A stretch of DNA of 64,000 nucleotides, taken from the NCBI GenBank assembly GCA_020746995.1, contig JAGPXD010000007.1, forward strand, positions 2,046,001 to 2,110,000. Direction: 5' to 3'. The position numbers and the translations under genes are program-made. The notes beneath the pieces were generated by a model that worked only from the letters and a program-made list of their open reading frames with translations, had not been told where the DNA came from and ran no database searches. This stretch comes from Plectosphaerella cucumerina. Lineage: Eukaryota; Ascomycota; Sordariomycetes; Glomerellales; Plectosphaerellaceae. Within the stretch, counting starts at the first letter, position 1; each line of letters starts with the position of its first letter. Below are positions 9,686-21,400 of this stretch, one piece after another.

Positions 9686-11698
9686 ATGCAGTCATTATGG
9701 TCCCGGGCCGCGGGACAGGCGCACTTGTGCGGGTGCCGAGGTTGCCAACAGGTCACCAGCGCCATGACACGGCCGTCGACAGGCCGAGCCATACGGCGGA
9801 AGGTCAGGTTCGGCGAGGTCTTCACAGCCTTTTACTCGTCGATCATGGCCACGGCAGCGGTTGTCGACGCCAAATTCAAAGACGACAGGCGGCAAGAGCT
9901 CAACCGACAAATCGAAGAGGTCAGAGCCGATCTCGACCGGCTAGGGCGCACCGCGCAGTCGGCCCTCCCTGATCCTACATTAGTGCCGCCCAGCGGCGAT
10001 ATTCTGAACCGATATCCGGCGTGTTTGGAACAAGATTACCGCCAGCAGAGAGGTCGGGGAATCGCCGAGTTTTTCGACTCGCTGGGCGAAGCTTCGACAT
10101 GGAGGAGAACACTACCTCGGTCAGCAGAAATGGACACATGGTGGAAGTCGTCTGGACTGCCCGAGGCCGAGGCGATCTTGTCTACGAGGAAGCAAGAGAC
10201 AGACTTTGACGCCCTCGAGCGGGCGCTTCAATTGGAGGAGTCGGACACCTCCATCGCGCACCGTCTTCCCAAAACCATGCATCACCTTCTACGGCGCAGG
10301 CGAGACGTACACGGCCTGGTTACACAACTGCTTAAGGCAGCCGAACTCACCCACCTGGTGGGTCGCAAAGAGATCCGCGAACTAATGCGCGAATCAGCCC
10401 AGTCGGAAGGCGATGATCCGGATCTCCAACAGCGCCTTTGGGATGTCTGGCGGCGGCGAGAGATGCAGGAATCAGACCCCTTGCGGCGAAGCGTTCGCTG
10501 GATGCAGACCGAGTTCTACCCACGATATCCAGCCACGGTTCTTAACGTCGAAAGGAGCCGCATCGTCCAGGCGACCTCGGAGCTCAACGAGTCGATACGC
10601 GCCATCTTCGCCAGCGACCCACCAAGGGCGAGTACGAATCTGGAAGAGGACTTTCGCCAGCGGGTGGTCAAGATCTGCTACAACCTTCTCGTAGCGCCTT
10701 TGCCCCCGACAATCCACACCTACAGCACCATCTTGCTCGGCCTTGACCGGATGGGGCAGCACGCGGCAGCCAACCGTGTTCTCGTATACATGGTCTACAT
10801 CTCCATCTTCGAGCCGACGCAGCAGTCGGTGGTGGGCTTGTTCAATCACTACAAGGTGTCGGGGAATATGGAGCGGTTCGGTCAGTTGATTCGGCGCTGC
10901 ACCGCGCTGGACGACAAGCCGCTCAAGATCCGGCGCAAGTCCTTCGTTCATATCGATGGGCACACGCAACTCACAAGGTGGGCGCGAACCAAGGATGTCG
11001 CGTTGCACAGCAGCGGGGATGTGTACGAGAGGCTGTGGTTCAGCAACGGGCTGATCAACACCATCATCGACGGGCTCCTGTGGTACGACTGTCTCGGCCA
11101 GGCGGTGCGGACTGTCGCCTTTTGCTGGGGGATGGGCATCCAGGTGCTCTCACAATCCCTGATGCAGCTGATGGACCAGTGCGTGGAAGCCTTGGATGAG
11201 GACGCGGCGTTTGCCGTCCTCGCAGCCTTCTTCCGTAACCCCGAACATATATGGCCTGGTTTAACGGACAAGGAGAGACGCGAGTTCCGCGCAAGATTGC
11301 AGCGGCTGATGGACTTGTGCGGCATAGACGCGTCGGCGGCGGAGCTGCTGGCGCAGGACCGTGGCACGTCGACACCGGAAGAGGAGTCGGCGGCCCGGCA
11401 GACGAGACAACGGGCCTACCGGGTGCTGCGGATCAAGCGCGGCACCGATGTGGCGAAGAGCGTGATCGAGGACGCGCAGGCAGCGATTGATGCGTTTGCG
11501 GCGTTTGAGGAGGAAGAGTTGGGCCGAGCATGGATGGAGAGGACGTCTCAGCCAGCGAGCTCGGCCCACCCACCGACCGAAGACGAGGACACGATACCCG
11601 GATATACCGAAGTGGCAGACCTGGAAAATGAGGGAGGATTTACAGGTCCTTTGCAAGCAGCCAGCGGGACACGGCTCTCGTCGGCATTCGGCTCATGA
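9686..11698 (+). CDS. Putative mitochondrial pentatricopeptide-repeat-like protein
   Basis: Single-exon gene of 670 residues. The N-terminus MQSLWSRAAGQAHLCGCRGC is basic and hydroxylated, like a mitochondrial presequence. It is followed by a short hydrophobic segment (about residues 45-65) and a coiled-coil-like stretch (DDRRQELNRQIEEVRADLDRL), an arrangement I associate with fungal mitochondrial PPR-type proteins. The middle (about 330-560) is helical, with segments such as PPTIHTYSTILLGLDRMGQHAAANRVLVYM and LINTIIDGLLWYDCLGQAVRTVAFCWGMGI that fit degenerate 35-residue helical hairpins. A role in mitochondrial RNA maturation or translation is inferred only from this architecture. The C-terminus is acidic and low in complexity. 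I cannot name an orthologue. Confidence 0.7.
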   Translation: MQSLWSRAAGQAHLCGCRGCQQVTSAMTRPSTGRAIRRKVRFGEVFTAFYSSIMATAAVVDAKFKDDRRQELNRQIEEVRADLDRLGRTAQSALPDPTLVPPSGDILNRYPACLEQDYRQQRGRGIAEFFDSLGEASTWRRTLPRSAEMDTWWKSSGLPEAEAILSTRKQETDFDALERALQLEESDTSIAHRLPKTMHHLLRRRRDVHGLVTQLLKAAELTHLVGRKEIRELMRESAQSEGDDPDLQQRLWDVWRRREMQESDPLRRSVRWMQTEFYPRYPATVLNVERSRIVQATSELNESIRAIFASDPPRASTNLEEDFRQRVVKICYNLLVAPLPPTIHTYSTILLGLDRMGQHAAANRVLVYMVYISIFEPTQQSVVGLFNHYKVSGNMERFGQLIRRCTALDDKPLKIRRKSFVHIDGHTQLTRWARTKDVALHSSGDVYERLWFSNGLINTIIDGLLWYDCLGQAVRTVAFCWGMGIQVLSQSLMQLMDQCVEALDEDAAFAVLAAFFRNPEHIWPGLTDKERREFRARLQRLMDLCGIDASAAELLAQDRGTSTPEEESAARQTRQRAYRVLRIKRGTDVAKSVIEDAQAAIDAFAAFEEEELGRAWMERTSQPASSAHPPTEDEDTIPGYTEVADLENEGGFTGPLQAASGTRLSSAFGS

Positions 11699-13200
11699 AG
11701 AAGGGGAGGCCAGCGTGTTTTGATAAGGAAAAGCGAAGATAGACGGTGGGCAGTGAGCATACCTACATTGTATACGTTACCTGGGGGTCTTCAAGATGAG
11801 CCTCCCACATTATGCCTTTTTCAAAAGGTTGTACTGTATGTAGAATGTTTCTACTAGATGAGCAAGCTTCAAGGAGCATGAATGATGAAAATGCATGGAT
11901 GCAAGCGTGGGCTCAGTGATCTTGGAGAGTTCAGTGTCATCAAGATACCTACTCTGACCGGGCCACAGAAGACATGCACTCATGGGGTGTGCTGGCAGGA
12001 CTCGGAGATAGCGGGCAGCGGTGGCCGTTCTACCGACAGGCTATTCACCTCCTCCTGTCACCTTTCGTTGGTTGTCGTCACTTCACATTGCAGACGCAGG
12101 AGGTGAAGCTTCTGGCATGTGTCTAGGACCACACAGGGGTGTTGATATTGGTTACTCAGGCGGCGAAGACACTGGGGTTGCCATGCTGACTAAGTGGAGA
12201 GAGTTTCGGGACATTGCCCAACCACGGGGTTCGCTGGATCCACGAGAAGCTTTTTCAGTCCCGTGACTGGCGGGCATGACTCCCGGTGCGACTTCTACAA
12301 CCACGCCCAGGGGGCCGTGAGAGGCTGCCATGGCAGCAAAGTGCGGCGACAGCTGAAGCTCACCGGTCGATTCCCTGGAATCACAAGCCCTTTCCCCCCC
12401 TTCGGACCCTGTTTTTCTTTGACGACGACCCTCTCCGTCTCCGTTCACGCACACGGGAGATCCGGGGGACTCGTCCTCTCTTTTTACAAATCTCCTCTTC
12501 TTTCCTGTTCCTTCCGTCCCGTGTCCAGCTCATTCATCACCCGACCTCTTTCTGTTTCGTGGGGGGAGAGAAGGGCAATTGCCAATTCTCTGCCGTAATA
12601 AGACATACACAGTTCACCGACGGAGGCGACCGAAGGCACGGGAACCCCCAGACCCCAGAACCAGGCATAGGCCCAGACCAGGACCCCTAACAACCCTTGA
12701 TGCCAATTCCGACCTCGTGATCAGCAGCTCCCGGCATTCAATCTCACCAGGGTCACACCCAGCTTCCATTTGGCCTGATTCGATAGGCCGAACAATCCAG
12801 GAACCGAAGGGAGACAAGAGCAAGTCCCCGCGCCAAGGCAAGGACCCCTACACTGCTGCAGTACAAGTGCCGCCAATCTCGCAACACCTCACCTCAGCTC
12901 TTTCGAAGCTTGGAATCCCGTCCGCTGCCTCCTGCCAACCCTTATCCGACCACTTCCATCTTCCCCAGAACGACATGGAATATGATCTGAGGACCATCTG
13001 CTTCTGTTGACCGTAGCCCGCCCCCTTTCTTCGGGCCTGCCTCTGGTCTTCTCGCCACACCATCGATCGACAACGCCGGCGGCAGAACACCCTATCAACT
13101 CACACCGAGGCACCAAGCCAGTCATTGGATTGGCCTCTCCCACCACACCCTCTTCTCGCAGACCTACAGCAACCACTCGCGACGATAGACTTTACTCATC
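11699..13200. promoter_or_regulatory. Intergenic region / GDE1 promoter and leader
   Basis: This 1.5-kb gap lies between two plus-strand genes. The left end is the 3' UTR of the PPR-like gene. From about 12390 the plus strand becomes pyrimidine-rich (runs of CTTTCC and TCTTT), typical of a fungal promoter/leader, and continues to the GDE1 start. Several open frames of 60-140 codons cross it but do not look like proteins. No CACGTG phosphate-response box was found by eye. Confidence 0.45.
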
Positions 13201-16200
13201 ATGAAATTCGGACGGAAGTAAGTCAATGGCTCCCTCTGTCTTCCTTCACCCCCTCTCTCCTCCTCCGGGGCTCTCAACAGCAATGCAATGGTCTCACACG
13301 CGCACAGCTTGCCTCGGAACCAAGTTCCAGAATGGGCCTCGTCCTACATCAACTACAAGGGCCTCAAGAAGCAGATCAAGGCCGCCGCAGAAACGGCAAA
13401 GACAGGCGCCCAAGTCGACCTTGCAGAGTTCTTCTTCGCCCTCGACCGTAACCTGGAATCCATCGACGCCTTCTACAACAAGAAGTTTGCCGATGCCGTG
13501 CGACGCCTCAACCTGCTGCACGACCGCTACGGCCGCGTCCCTGATGCCGTCGCCAACCTCGACCAGGATGAGGTCGAGGAGCTCACCGGCGCCCTCCTTG
13601 AGCTCCGTGGCCAGCTGAGGAAGCTGCAATGGTTCGGCGAGATCAACCGTCGAGGCTTCGTCAAGATCACGAAGAAGCTCGACAAGAAGGTCCCCGAGAC
13701 ATCTACCCAGCATCGCTATGTCTCCACAAAGGTCGACCTCCGCCCCTTTGCAAAGGACGTCCACACCACCCGCCTCCTCGGCGAGATTACAAAGTGGCTC
13801 TCCGTTCTTTCCGATGCCCAGACCCTGGACGACTCGCGATCCGACCGGTCCGTCCGCTCGCTGGGTCGCGCCTCGGCAAAGGCCATGCTCACCCTCCCCC
13901 AGGCCCTGCTCGACACACTGGACCAGGCCATCCGCAACGACGATGTGCCCGCCCTGCAGGCCGGCCTCGCCGAGGGAAACCTGCCCGAGGCCGAGAGCTC
14001 GTCGCACAGCCTCCTCTTGAACCTCCTGCAGCGGTCCATCTCGGCCCGCTCAAAGTCGTGCATCACCTACCTCCTGTCCCAGGTCAAGACCCTGCTCGAG
14101 CCCGATGACATCAACGAGCGCACCTGCATTCACCGTCTTGTTATTCACATCGGTCGCACCAGGATGCCCTCGCCTGAAAACGAGCCCAGCGCCTACCCTT
14201 TCCCCGTTGGCACCCAGTTCACCTCGCAGTACATGCAGCCTGCCGTCGCTCCCTCGACGTTGACCCGCGCCCTCAATCAGCATGAGACCAAGCTCCTCGA
14301 CCACAACGACGAGGCTGTCCAGCTGTTGCTCTTTCTCCTGGAGAGCCTCACCCCCGAGCAGCGGCCCGCCCTGCAGAGCAAGGACGCCTTTGGACGGCTG
14401 CCTCTCCACTACGCTGCGCAGTTCGGTTTCGTCGTCGTCTGCCAGATCATCATGGCCAAGATGCAGGAGTGGGGTCAGTTCGACGTCGAGGAGGGTATCG
14501 ACGCCCCCGAGTGGCAGGACAAAGAGGGCTTCGCACCGCTGCACCTGAGCGTCATCGGCGGTCACCCCCTGACCACACAGGCACTGCTTCAAGGCGAAGA
14601 CTGGCTGGGCTTCCAGGAGAAGAAGATTGAGTCGCGCAAGAACGTGGCAAAGTCAGGCGCCGTCCTGGCTCTCGCCACAAAGTCGAATTACAAGGTCATC
14701 GTCCAGATGCTGGTTGATGCTGGTGTCGACATTAACTGGCGCGACAACGTGGGCGAGACGGCCCTGCATGTCGCCGCTCGCTTTGGCCACGACGAGTGCA
14801 CCAGGGTCCTGCTGCAGGGCACCGCCGAGCAGAAGGCTGACATTGAAATCGCGGAGAACTCGTACGCCTGGACACCGCTCCACGTGGCCGCCGTTGATGG
14901 CCACCTCTCCGTCGTCGAGCTTCTGATTGATGCTGGCGCCGACGTTGGCAAGGCCGACTCGTCTGGATGGACGGCCAAAGAGCACGCCGCCCTCAGGGGT
15001 CATCTGGACATCGCCAGGCTACTGGCTGAACGCGTCAGCGAGACGCCCGCCTCGGCCAGCCCGCCGGCACGCCTGTCCGCGGAGGCAGCGGCCGATGGAA
15101 CCCAGCCTCCCTCCCCCGAGTTCTCATCCATCGACGGACGCAAGTCGACGGGAGTGGCACGGCCGGCTGAGCCAGTCAAGACGTTTGGCCACAGGTATCT
15201 CACGGAGGAGAGCCTGGTGCTAGTCAGCTTGGGTTCTATGGACATGCGCAAGAACCTTGAGGCTGTCAAGCTGGACCGTGTTCCTCTCAACGAGGCGCAC
15301 CTGACGGGCCTGGACACGGCACTCTCGGTGGTCGTGTCAGCCACGGGGGCCGTGGGCGAGCCGACGGTTATCGACCTCCCGGTGCACGAGAACATCTCGA
15401 CAGAGCCTATCGTCTTCACGGCGCGGGACGTGACGGGGGTCAAGCTTCTGTTTGACATTGTGCCGACGTACTCTGGCAACGAGAAGAGCAAGATCGGTCG
15501 CGGTGTGGCGTTATTGTCGTCGATCCGGCCGACCATCGGCACCAAGAGGATGAACCTGCAGGGCGACGTGTGCGTGCCCATCATGGCGGCGAACCTCGAG
15601 GTCATTGGCACGGTCAACTTCAACTTTTTGGTGGTGACGCCCTTCTCGCACCCCAACATGGAGATCAACTCGCAGCAGACATACTGGAAGAAGCTGGCAT
15701 CGACCATGGTGATCGGCCACCGTGGCCTCGGTAAGAACATGACGTCGAACCGGTCACTGCAGCTCGGCGAGAACACGGTGCCGTCCTTCATCGCGGCTGC
15801 GAACCTGGGAGCCAACTATGTCGAGTTTGACGTGCAACTGACCAAGGACCACGTCCCGGTTATTTACCATGACTTCCTCGTCAGCGAGACGGGCATCGAC
15901 GCCCCGGTGCACACCTTGACGCTGGAGCAGTTCCTGCACATCAACCCGGACGCCAAGCGCAGCAACATCGACAACGTCGTCGACTCGTACCAGCAGCACC
16001 AGGTACGGTCCAACGGGCGCACGTCGGTACCTCTGCCGCGGCAGCGGTCGCAGTCGATGGGTTTCGTGGGTGACAAGGCATCGGAGCTGGACGCGCGCAT
16101 AGAGCGCATGAAGCACACGCGCGACTTCAAGGAGAAGGGTTACAAGGCCAACTCGCGCGGCAACTTTATCCAGGCGCCGTTTGCGACGCTCGAGGACCTG

Positions 16201-16900
16201 TTCCGCCAGTTGCCGGAGCACATTGGGTTCAACATTGAGATGAAGTACCCGATGCTGCACGAGAGCGAGGAGCACGAGATGGACACGTACGCGGTGGAGC
16301 TCAACTCGTTCTGCGACACGGTGCTGAGCAAGGTGTACGACCTGGCGGGCAACAGGCACGTCATCTTCAGCTCGTTCAACCCGGACATCTGCCTGTGCCT
16401 CAGCTTCAAGCAGCCGTCGATTCCTATCATGTTCCTGACGGATGCGGGCGACGCGCCGGTGGGCGATGTGCGGGCGTCGTCTCTGCAGGAGGCGATTCGG
16501 TTTGCCAGCCGCTGGAATCTGATTGGCATCGTCAGCTTCGCTGAGCCGCTCGTCAACAGCCCGCGACTGGTGCGGGTGGTCAAGGAGAGCGGTCTCCTGT
16601 GCGTCAGCTACGGCACGATGAACAATGACCCAGTGAAGGTTCAGGTAAGATTACCCTGGCTCTCTATTTACTTGGTACAGAAGAGTACTGACGATATTGT
16701 TTGTGTAGCGGCAAGTCAAGGAGGGCATCGACGCCGTCATCGTGGACAACGTGCTGGCTATTCGAAAGGGACTCACGGAGAACGAAGGCGAGGCACAGCA
16801 GAACGGCAGCCTGGAGACGTCGAGGATTCCCACGCTGCCTGAGGAGACACTCACGGCGGTTGATGATAACATGACGGCATTGAGCATACAGGAGGAATAG
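13201..16900 (+). CDS. GDE1: GDE1-type glycerophosphocholine phosphodiesterase (SPX-ankyrin-GDPD)
   Basis: Three exons, join(13201..13217,13308..16644,16709..16900), encode 1181 residues (yeast Gde1 is 1223). The first exon is only 17 bases and supplies MKFGR plus part of N6. With it the protein begins MKFGRNLPRNQVPEWASSYINYKGLKKQIK, a canonical SPX N-terminus. The SPX domain spans about 1-165, ankyrin repeats about 360-580 (GRLPLHYAAQFG, GETALHVAARFGH, AWTPLHVAAVDGH), a linker with C2-like strands about 590-800, and a GDPD domain about 805-1130. Catalytic residues are visible: H810-R-G, E845 and D847 (EFDVQLTKD), and H860 (VIYHD). The enzyme hydrolyses cytosolic glycerophosphocholine to choline and glycerol-3-phosphate, with SPX sensing inositol pyrophosphates. 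Complete catalytic residues favour GDE1 over its Pho81/NUC-2 paralogue. Confidence 0.92.
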
Positions 16901-18999
16901 CGCACGGTTCGATCACGGGAGAAGCACATGGAGACGGATGAAGGGCCTTCAACACTCGGAGGGACGTACAACACGTACCCAGAGGGACAGACAGACAAGC
17001 ACACACAGAAGAGCAGAGACGGAGGGGACGATTGCATTGCTAGCGAGCGTGGGTTTGGATGGCTGGCCGCTATGGCCGGCCATCGTGGAGGAGAGGGATA
17101 GACGATACACACAAACAGAGATGGGAGAGGGGCGGTCGACGGGACGCCCCTGGTAGTCTGGAGGCTTTGCCAAATGAGACCTTGTCTGGAGTTGGTGAAG
17201 GCCAGAGAGGTTGCGTATCACGTAGAGACTCTGGAGATGGCGACACACACAGCATACGGGGGTTTGCGGCCGCAGAGTCGTCTCGATGGCGTGCCCGTAT
17301 CTCGCAGGCCATGACGATCCTGTCACGATGTCGACATCCTGTCTACTCATCTCGCCCCGAGTTATCTCTTTCTTGTTGCCTCCCCCCCGACTTGGAGTCT
17401 AGAGCCCATGGCAACCTGATACAACGCTCGCAAGCTTCACCAGACGTCGCTGGTGCGTTTTCTCGTACAACCCCCACGGGAGATACCGGGGGGGCAATCG
17501 ACCCTCGGGCGGGATAATCCGTGGCGATGCCGTAGAGGGTAATGGCAGCGAGAGATTCCCAAAGTGTTTTCTGCGTGGTTTGGCGGGATATGCAGGCTGA
17601 GTTGAGTGGACAGGACAGTCATGGGTCTGTGATCTCGGATGACCCTGCCTCATCTCGCGATCTGCCAGAAAGATCGGAGGCACGTCGCCGACGGGGGAAG
17701 ACAGGACGAGAAGGAGGGCACACCCCCACACGTGGTGTGTCGTGGGAAGGGAAGTACCGGTACATGATGAGGTTGTCGAGGGCTGTTGAGGGTGTGGCCG
17801 GCACGCAGGGCGAGGTGTCCCCGGAAAGATGACATGTCGACGACATGACATGGCATGGCCCTCTGGACTCTCTGCCAGACCAGACGAGACGAGGCCTGGC
17901 TGGACCCCAGGCAGGTCAGACAGGATCAGGTCCGGATCATGTCCCGCGGTGGGAAGAAAAAGCAAGGGCTGAGAGGGGGATGTACGAGGTATGGATGTTG
18001 GCGACGGACGGGAAAAGCAAACATGGACACCATCCGGACATGGCCCCCCCGGCCCGACGTACAGTGCGCGGGCTTTCTCGCGGGGGTTCTAGTTGATGGT
18101 TTCTTCTTTTCCCAGCGGCAGGTGAGCAAGAGACGCACACCCCGCGGGCGTTTCTCGCGACGGACGAAGGGGTGCCCCGGCCTGTCAAACCCTTGGGAGA
18201 GGGGGGGCGGCATTTCACGCGGGACGGGGCGTGGATGTGGGTTTTTTGGGGGAAGAAGCAATTTGTGTCTCTCGGCGGTGGCCACGTTCTGGATAACACG
18301 GGCGAAGGAAGCATGTGGCGAGGGAGACGGACACGAGGTGGCCACGATGGGGAGAGTCAGTTGTGGTGATGGCGATGGATGTCGTCGGTTTAGCACCAAC
18401 GTTGGGTCAATGATGGCCCGAGCCCCGGCGGACGTGGGATGGGATGGGAGGGTACGGGATGGATGTGATGTGATTGACGGGCGTGATGGGAAGGGTGTGT
18501 GGGCGAGGTTGCATTCTCGCGCGGCATTGAGATATTGCCTCGTCCTTCTTTTGTCCGTCTGGGCATCCATCCTCCATCCCACGGGTTGATTCTGCCATTC
18601 TGCCGTGATATCTATCCCAGTGGCAGCACATCACTTCATCATCTCCAGGTCGGTCCTCCTGATACAACACAACCGAACGGGACAAGACTGAGAGACATGC
18701 AGATGCATGCAGCGACTGCTCCTCGCGTTCGCGCAGGAACCTGGACCGAGCATGGCCCTTGTCCTGGTCCTGGTCCTGGTCTCGAACTCGCATTGCAGCG
18801 GGCGCCATGCAGGCAGGCAGGCCGAGATGCTGTAGGCAAAGCGGCGAACGGCGAGATGGAGATGGAGATGATCGGTCCGGTTCAACGGTGACGGTGAGCA
18901 TGAACTGTGATGTGCCGCCCTGCGAGGCCACGATTGGGCCGATGGGCGCCGACGCAGTTTTGGCGACGCATCATGTCAGATGTCGACTGCAGTGCAGCG
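16901..18999. other. Gene-free stretch (3' flank of GDE1 and beyond)
   Basis: The first few hundred bases are presumably the GDE1 3' UTR. Beyond that I see only overlapping short open frames in all six frames, none with recognisable protein character. A short CCTGGT repeat lies near 18761-18780. Confidence 0.4.
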
Positions 19000-21400
19000 G
19001 CGCAACAGCGGAGTGCCCAGGCCAGTCCGCCTCAATTCAGTGGGTGATGCTCGTACCTGCCCTGTAAATTGTTGCCTCCCCTGCGAGCCCCTCGCTCCTG
19101 CCCTGCCCTGTCGTGCTGCTGGGTTGCTCCTGCCGCCCAACGGTCAGTTAAGCACCACCCCTGGATCGCTATTGACGGGTTTCGTTTACATGCCCTTTTC
19201 CGCGCTCATTGCTTTTCCCTGTAAACTTGAACGCGACGGGACTGCCTGGGTGTTTACGGGTTGGCGTTTTATCCCGACGACCCAATCGCCTTGTCACGAT
19301 GCCTCGCTTGCTCTTTCTCTCCTACACACACACACACACTCTCTCTCTCTCTCTTCCAGGTTCTTTCCCTCCCCGGCCCATAGCAGCAGCAGTGTTTCTT
19401 GCTTCTGTTTTTGCCTCGCCTCTCTTCCTCTCCTCTTCTTTTCCTCCCCTCAGGTGTGTCACTTTTCACAATCGCAACTACAAACCTTCGTCCCGCGTCG
19501 CGTCGCATCTCCCCCAAGGTACCTCCCCATCTCACCCGCTCGCCTCGCTTCCCCGGCCGTCTGCCTGCATCACCAACCTCCTCTCACACCCCCTGCTCAA
19601 CCGGAACTCAACTGACACGTCGCTCGATAGAGAATACCGCCTGCCGCCTCGCCCACTCTTTCCATCACCTATCTGACAAGTTCTGCCCCAGCTTGCCCCA
19701 GCCACCACCCATCGCATCGCTTCAACGCGGCCCTTTTCGAGTTTCGCCCTTTCGATCCCGTCCGTCGCCCCGTCTCCCCGAGCATCTTGTCCCCATGAGG
19801 CATCCATCGCCGCAGCCATATTTCCCAATGCCGCAATAGCAGGGCCTTGCCACGCCGCCGCCCCGATGCCCACGCCGCCCCGGGCTTCTGGGTGATCGCG
19901 CTGCCCTCCCTGCGAGATTTGGGTCTGTCTGCTCCGACGCAAGGGACCGACGAGCCCAGATCGGAGATCCTGCAGGCGAATCTCCCCATCCCCTCCCCTC
20001 CACTGTCCCCGAGCCGTCCTGTCCCGGCCTCTGGAAGCCATTGGCCGACTTACTGATCACTCATCAGAATCAACGACCGTCCTGACAATCGCCAGGTCGC
20101 TCAGGGGCTGCTTGCCCATCCTGCGGGCATTCGCGGACATTTCGCATAGGCCGTCAAGGCAGTCGTCACGAGCCGATGCTGCTGGGTCAGAACTGCTTCC
20201 CCATCAGCATCGTCACACAGCGTGCTCCATTGCATGTCGTCGCTGCCGCCCGCCCGTCCGCCGTCCGTCGCCCGCCTGCTCCCCGTGCGCCCCGGACGTC
20301 GGAAGCCCGGAGCGCCCATGGTCGCTTCCGGCCGTCAGGAATGCGCCCTAGACGCAAAAAAAAAGGACCGGACTCAGGGACTCGGGGACTCGGGGGAACG
20401 AGCGAGGGAGCTTTGCTCCGTTGACCCTGAAGCACCGGCCAGCGAGCAGTCTGAACGCACCTGTACCAAGTCCCTTCATCCATGGCTTCCCTCTTTGAGA
20501 ACTTCGCCAAGGGGCCGCCGTCTAGTCAAGAAGCGGCTCCCCCATCGTCTGGCCCGGTCGATCTTCTGCCCAGCCCGTGCAACCGCCTCCTCTGCCTGCT
20601 AGAAACCTCAGAGTTCTAGCGCCAGAACCGGCGTGCTCACTCGGCCCTCTCCTTCTCTCCCACGCCCTCCCGTGCAAGCCGTGCCCTTCGTCCTCCTCCC
20701 CCCCGCGCCCCGTACCGTAGGTCGGCGCACGGCCGCCTGCCTGGCTCTTCATCTCGCTGTGTGATCGTCGCCCAACCCGGGTGAGCCGTCTCGTCGATCA
20801 AGCTATTTGCGGCGACCCCCTAATCGTCCAGACTCGTTGCAACTGTACTATACCATACCCTCGAGTTACTTGGTTGTTTTTTCGCATGTCCCCGCCCGAC
20901 CTGCTGCCCTTCTGACACCCGAGTCCCGCATCCCGCGTCCTGAAGGAAGAAGCCCCCAAAGGCCGCTCAGGCGAGTCAGCCCGGTGGGACTAGGGGACCC
21001 TGAATTTCCCAGGAACCTAAGCATCGGGGAGCCGGACTCACGACCACAACTCCGTCCGGCGTCTCTGGCCTCTCCTTGCCCCTCTCTCTCTCTCTCTCTC
21101 ACTCTCCCCGTCTTAGGGTCCGTGGCCGCCGTCCGTCTACGGAGTACCCCCCCGGGCGCCCGCCCGGCCTGCGGTAGGACCTCCTGCCACCAGGGCTAGC
21201 CTCCTAGGCCCAGCCACCCCCCTCCCTCTCTCCTAGCCTCGATGGACACCACGTCTGAGCGTGCAGGGACATCACACCATCCACCCGCCTAAACCTGCCA
21301 GGCAGTCCTGGCAAGTCGCCGCGCCGCCGCGTCCCCGCTGTAGCCAGAGACACACACACACAAGTTACAACAACGCTTGCTCGCCACTACCGTCCTCACC
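19000..21400 (+). promoter_or_regulatory. Pyrimidine-rich promoter/leader-like stretch without a recognised gene
   Basis: From about 19.0 to 21.4 kb the plus strand is dominated by C and T, with long runs of TCTTCC, CCTCCC and CTCTCT, as seen upstream of plus-strand genes in this window. It includes microsatellites at 19324-19355 and 21082-21100. It ends near a CACCATG context at 21398-21403, but the frame that follows does not look like a protein. It may belong to a non-coding transcript or a lost gene. Confidence 0.35.
19324..19355 (+). repeat. Compound (CA)n(CT)n microsatellite
   Basis: About seven CA units run directly into about eight CT units. A second (CT) tract of about nine units lies at 21082-21100. 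Confidence 0.9.
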
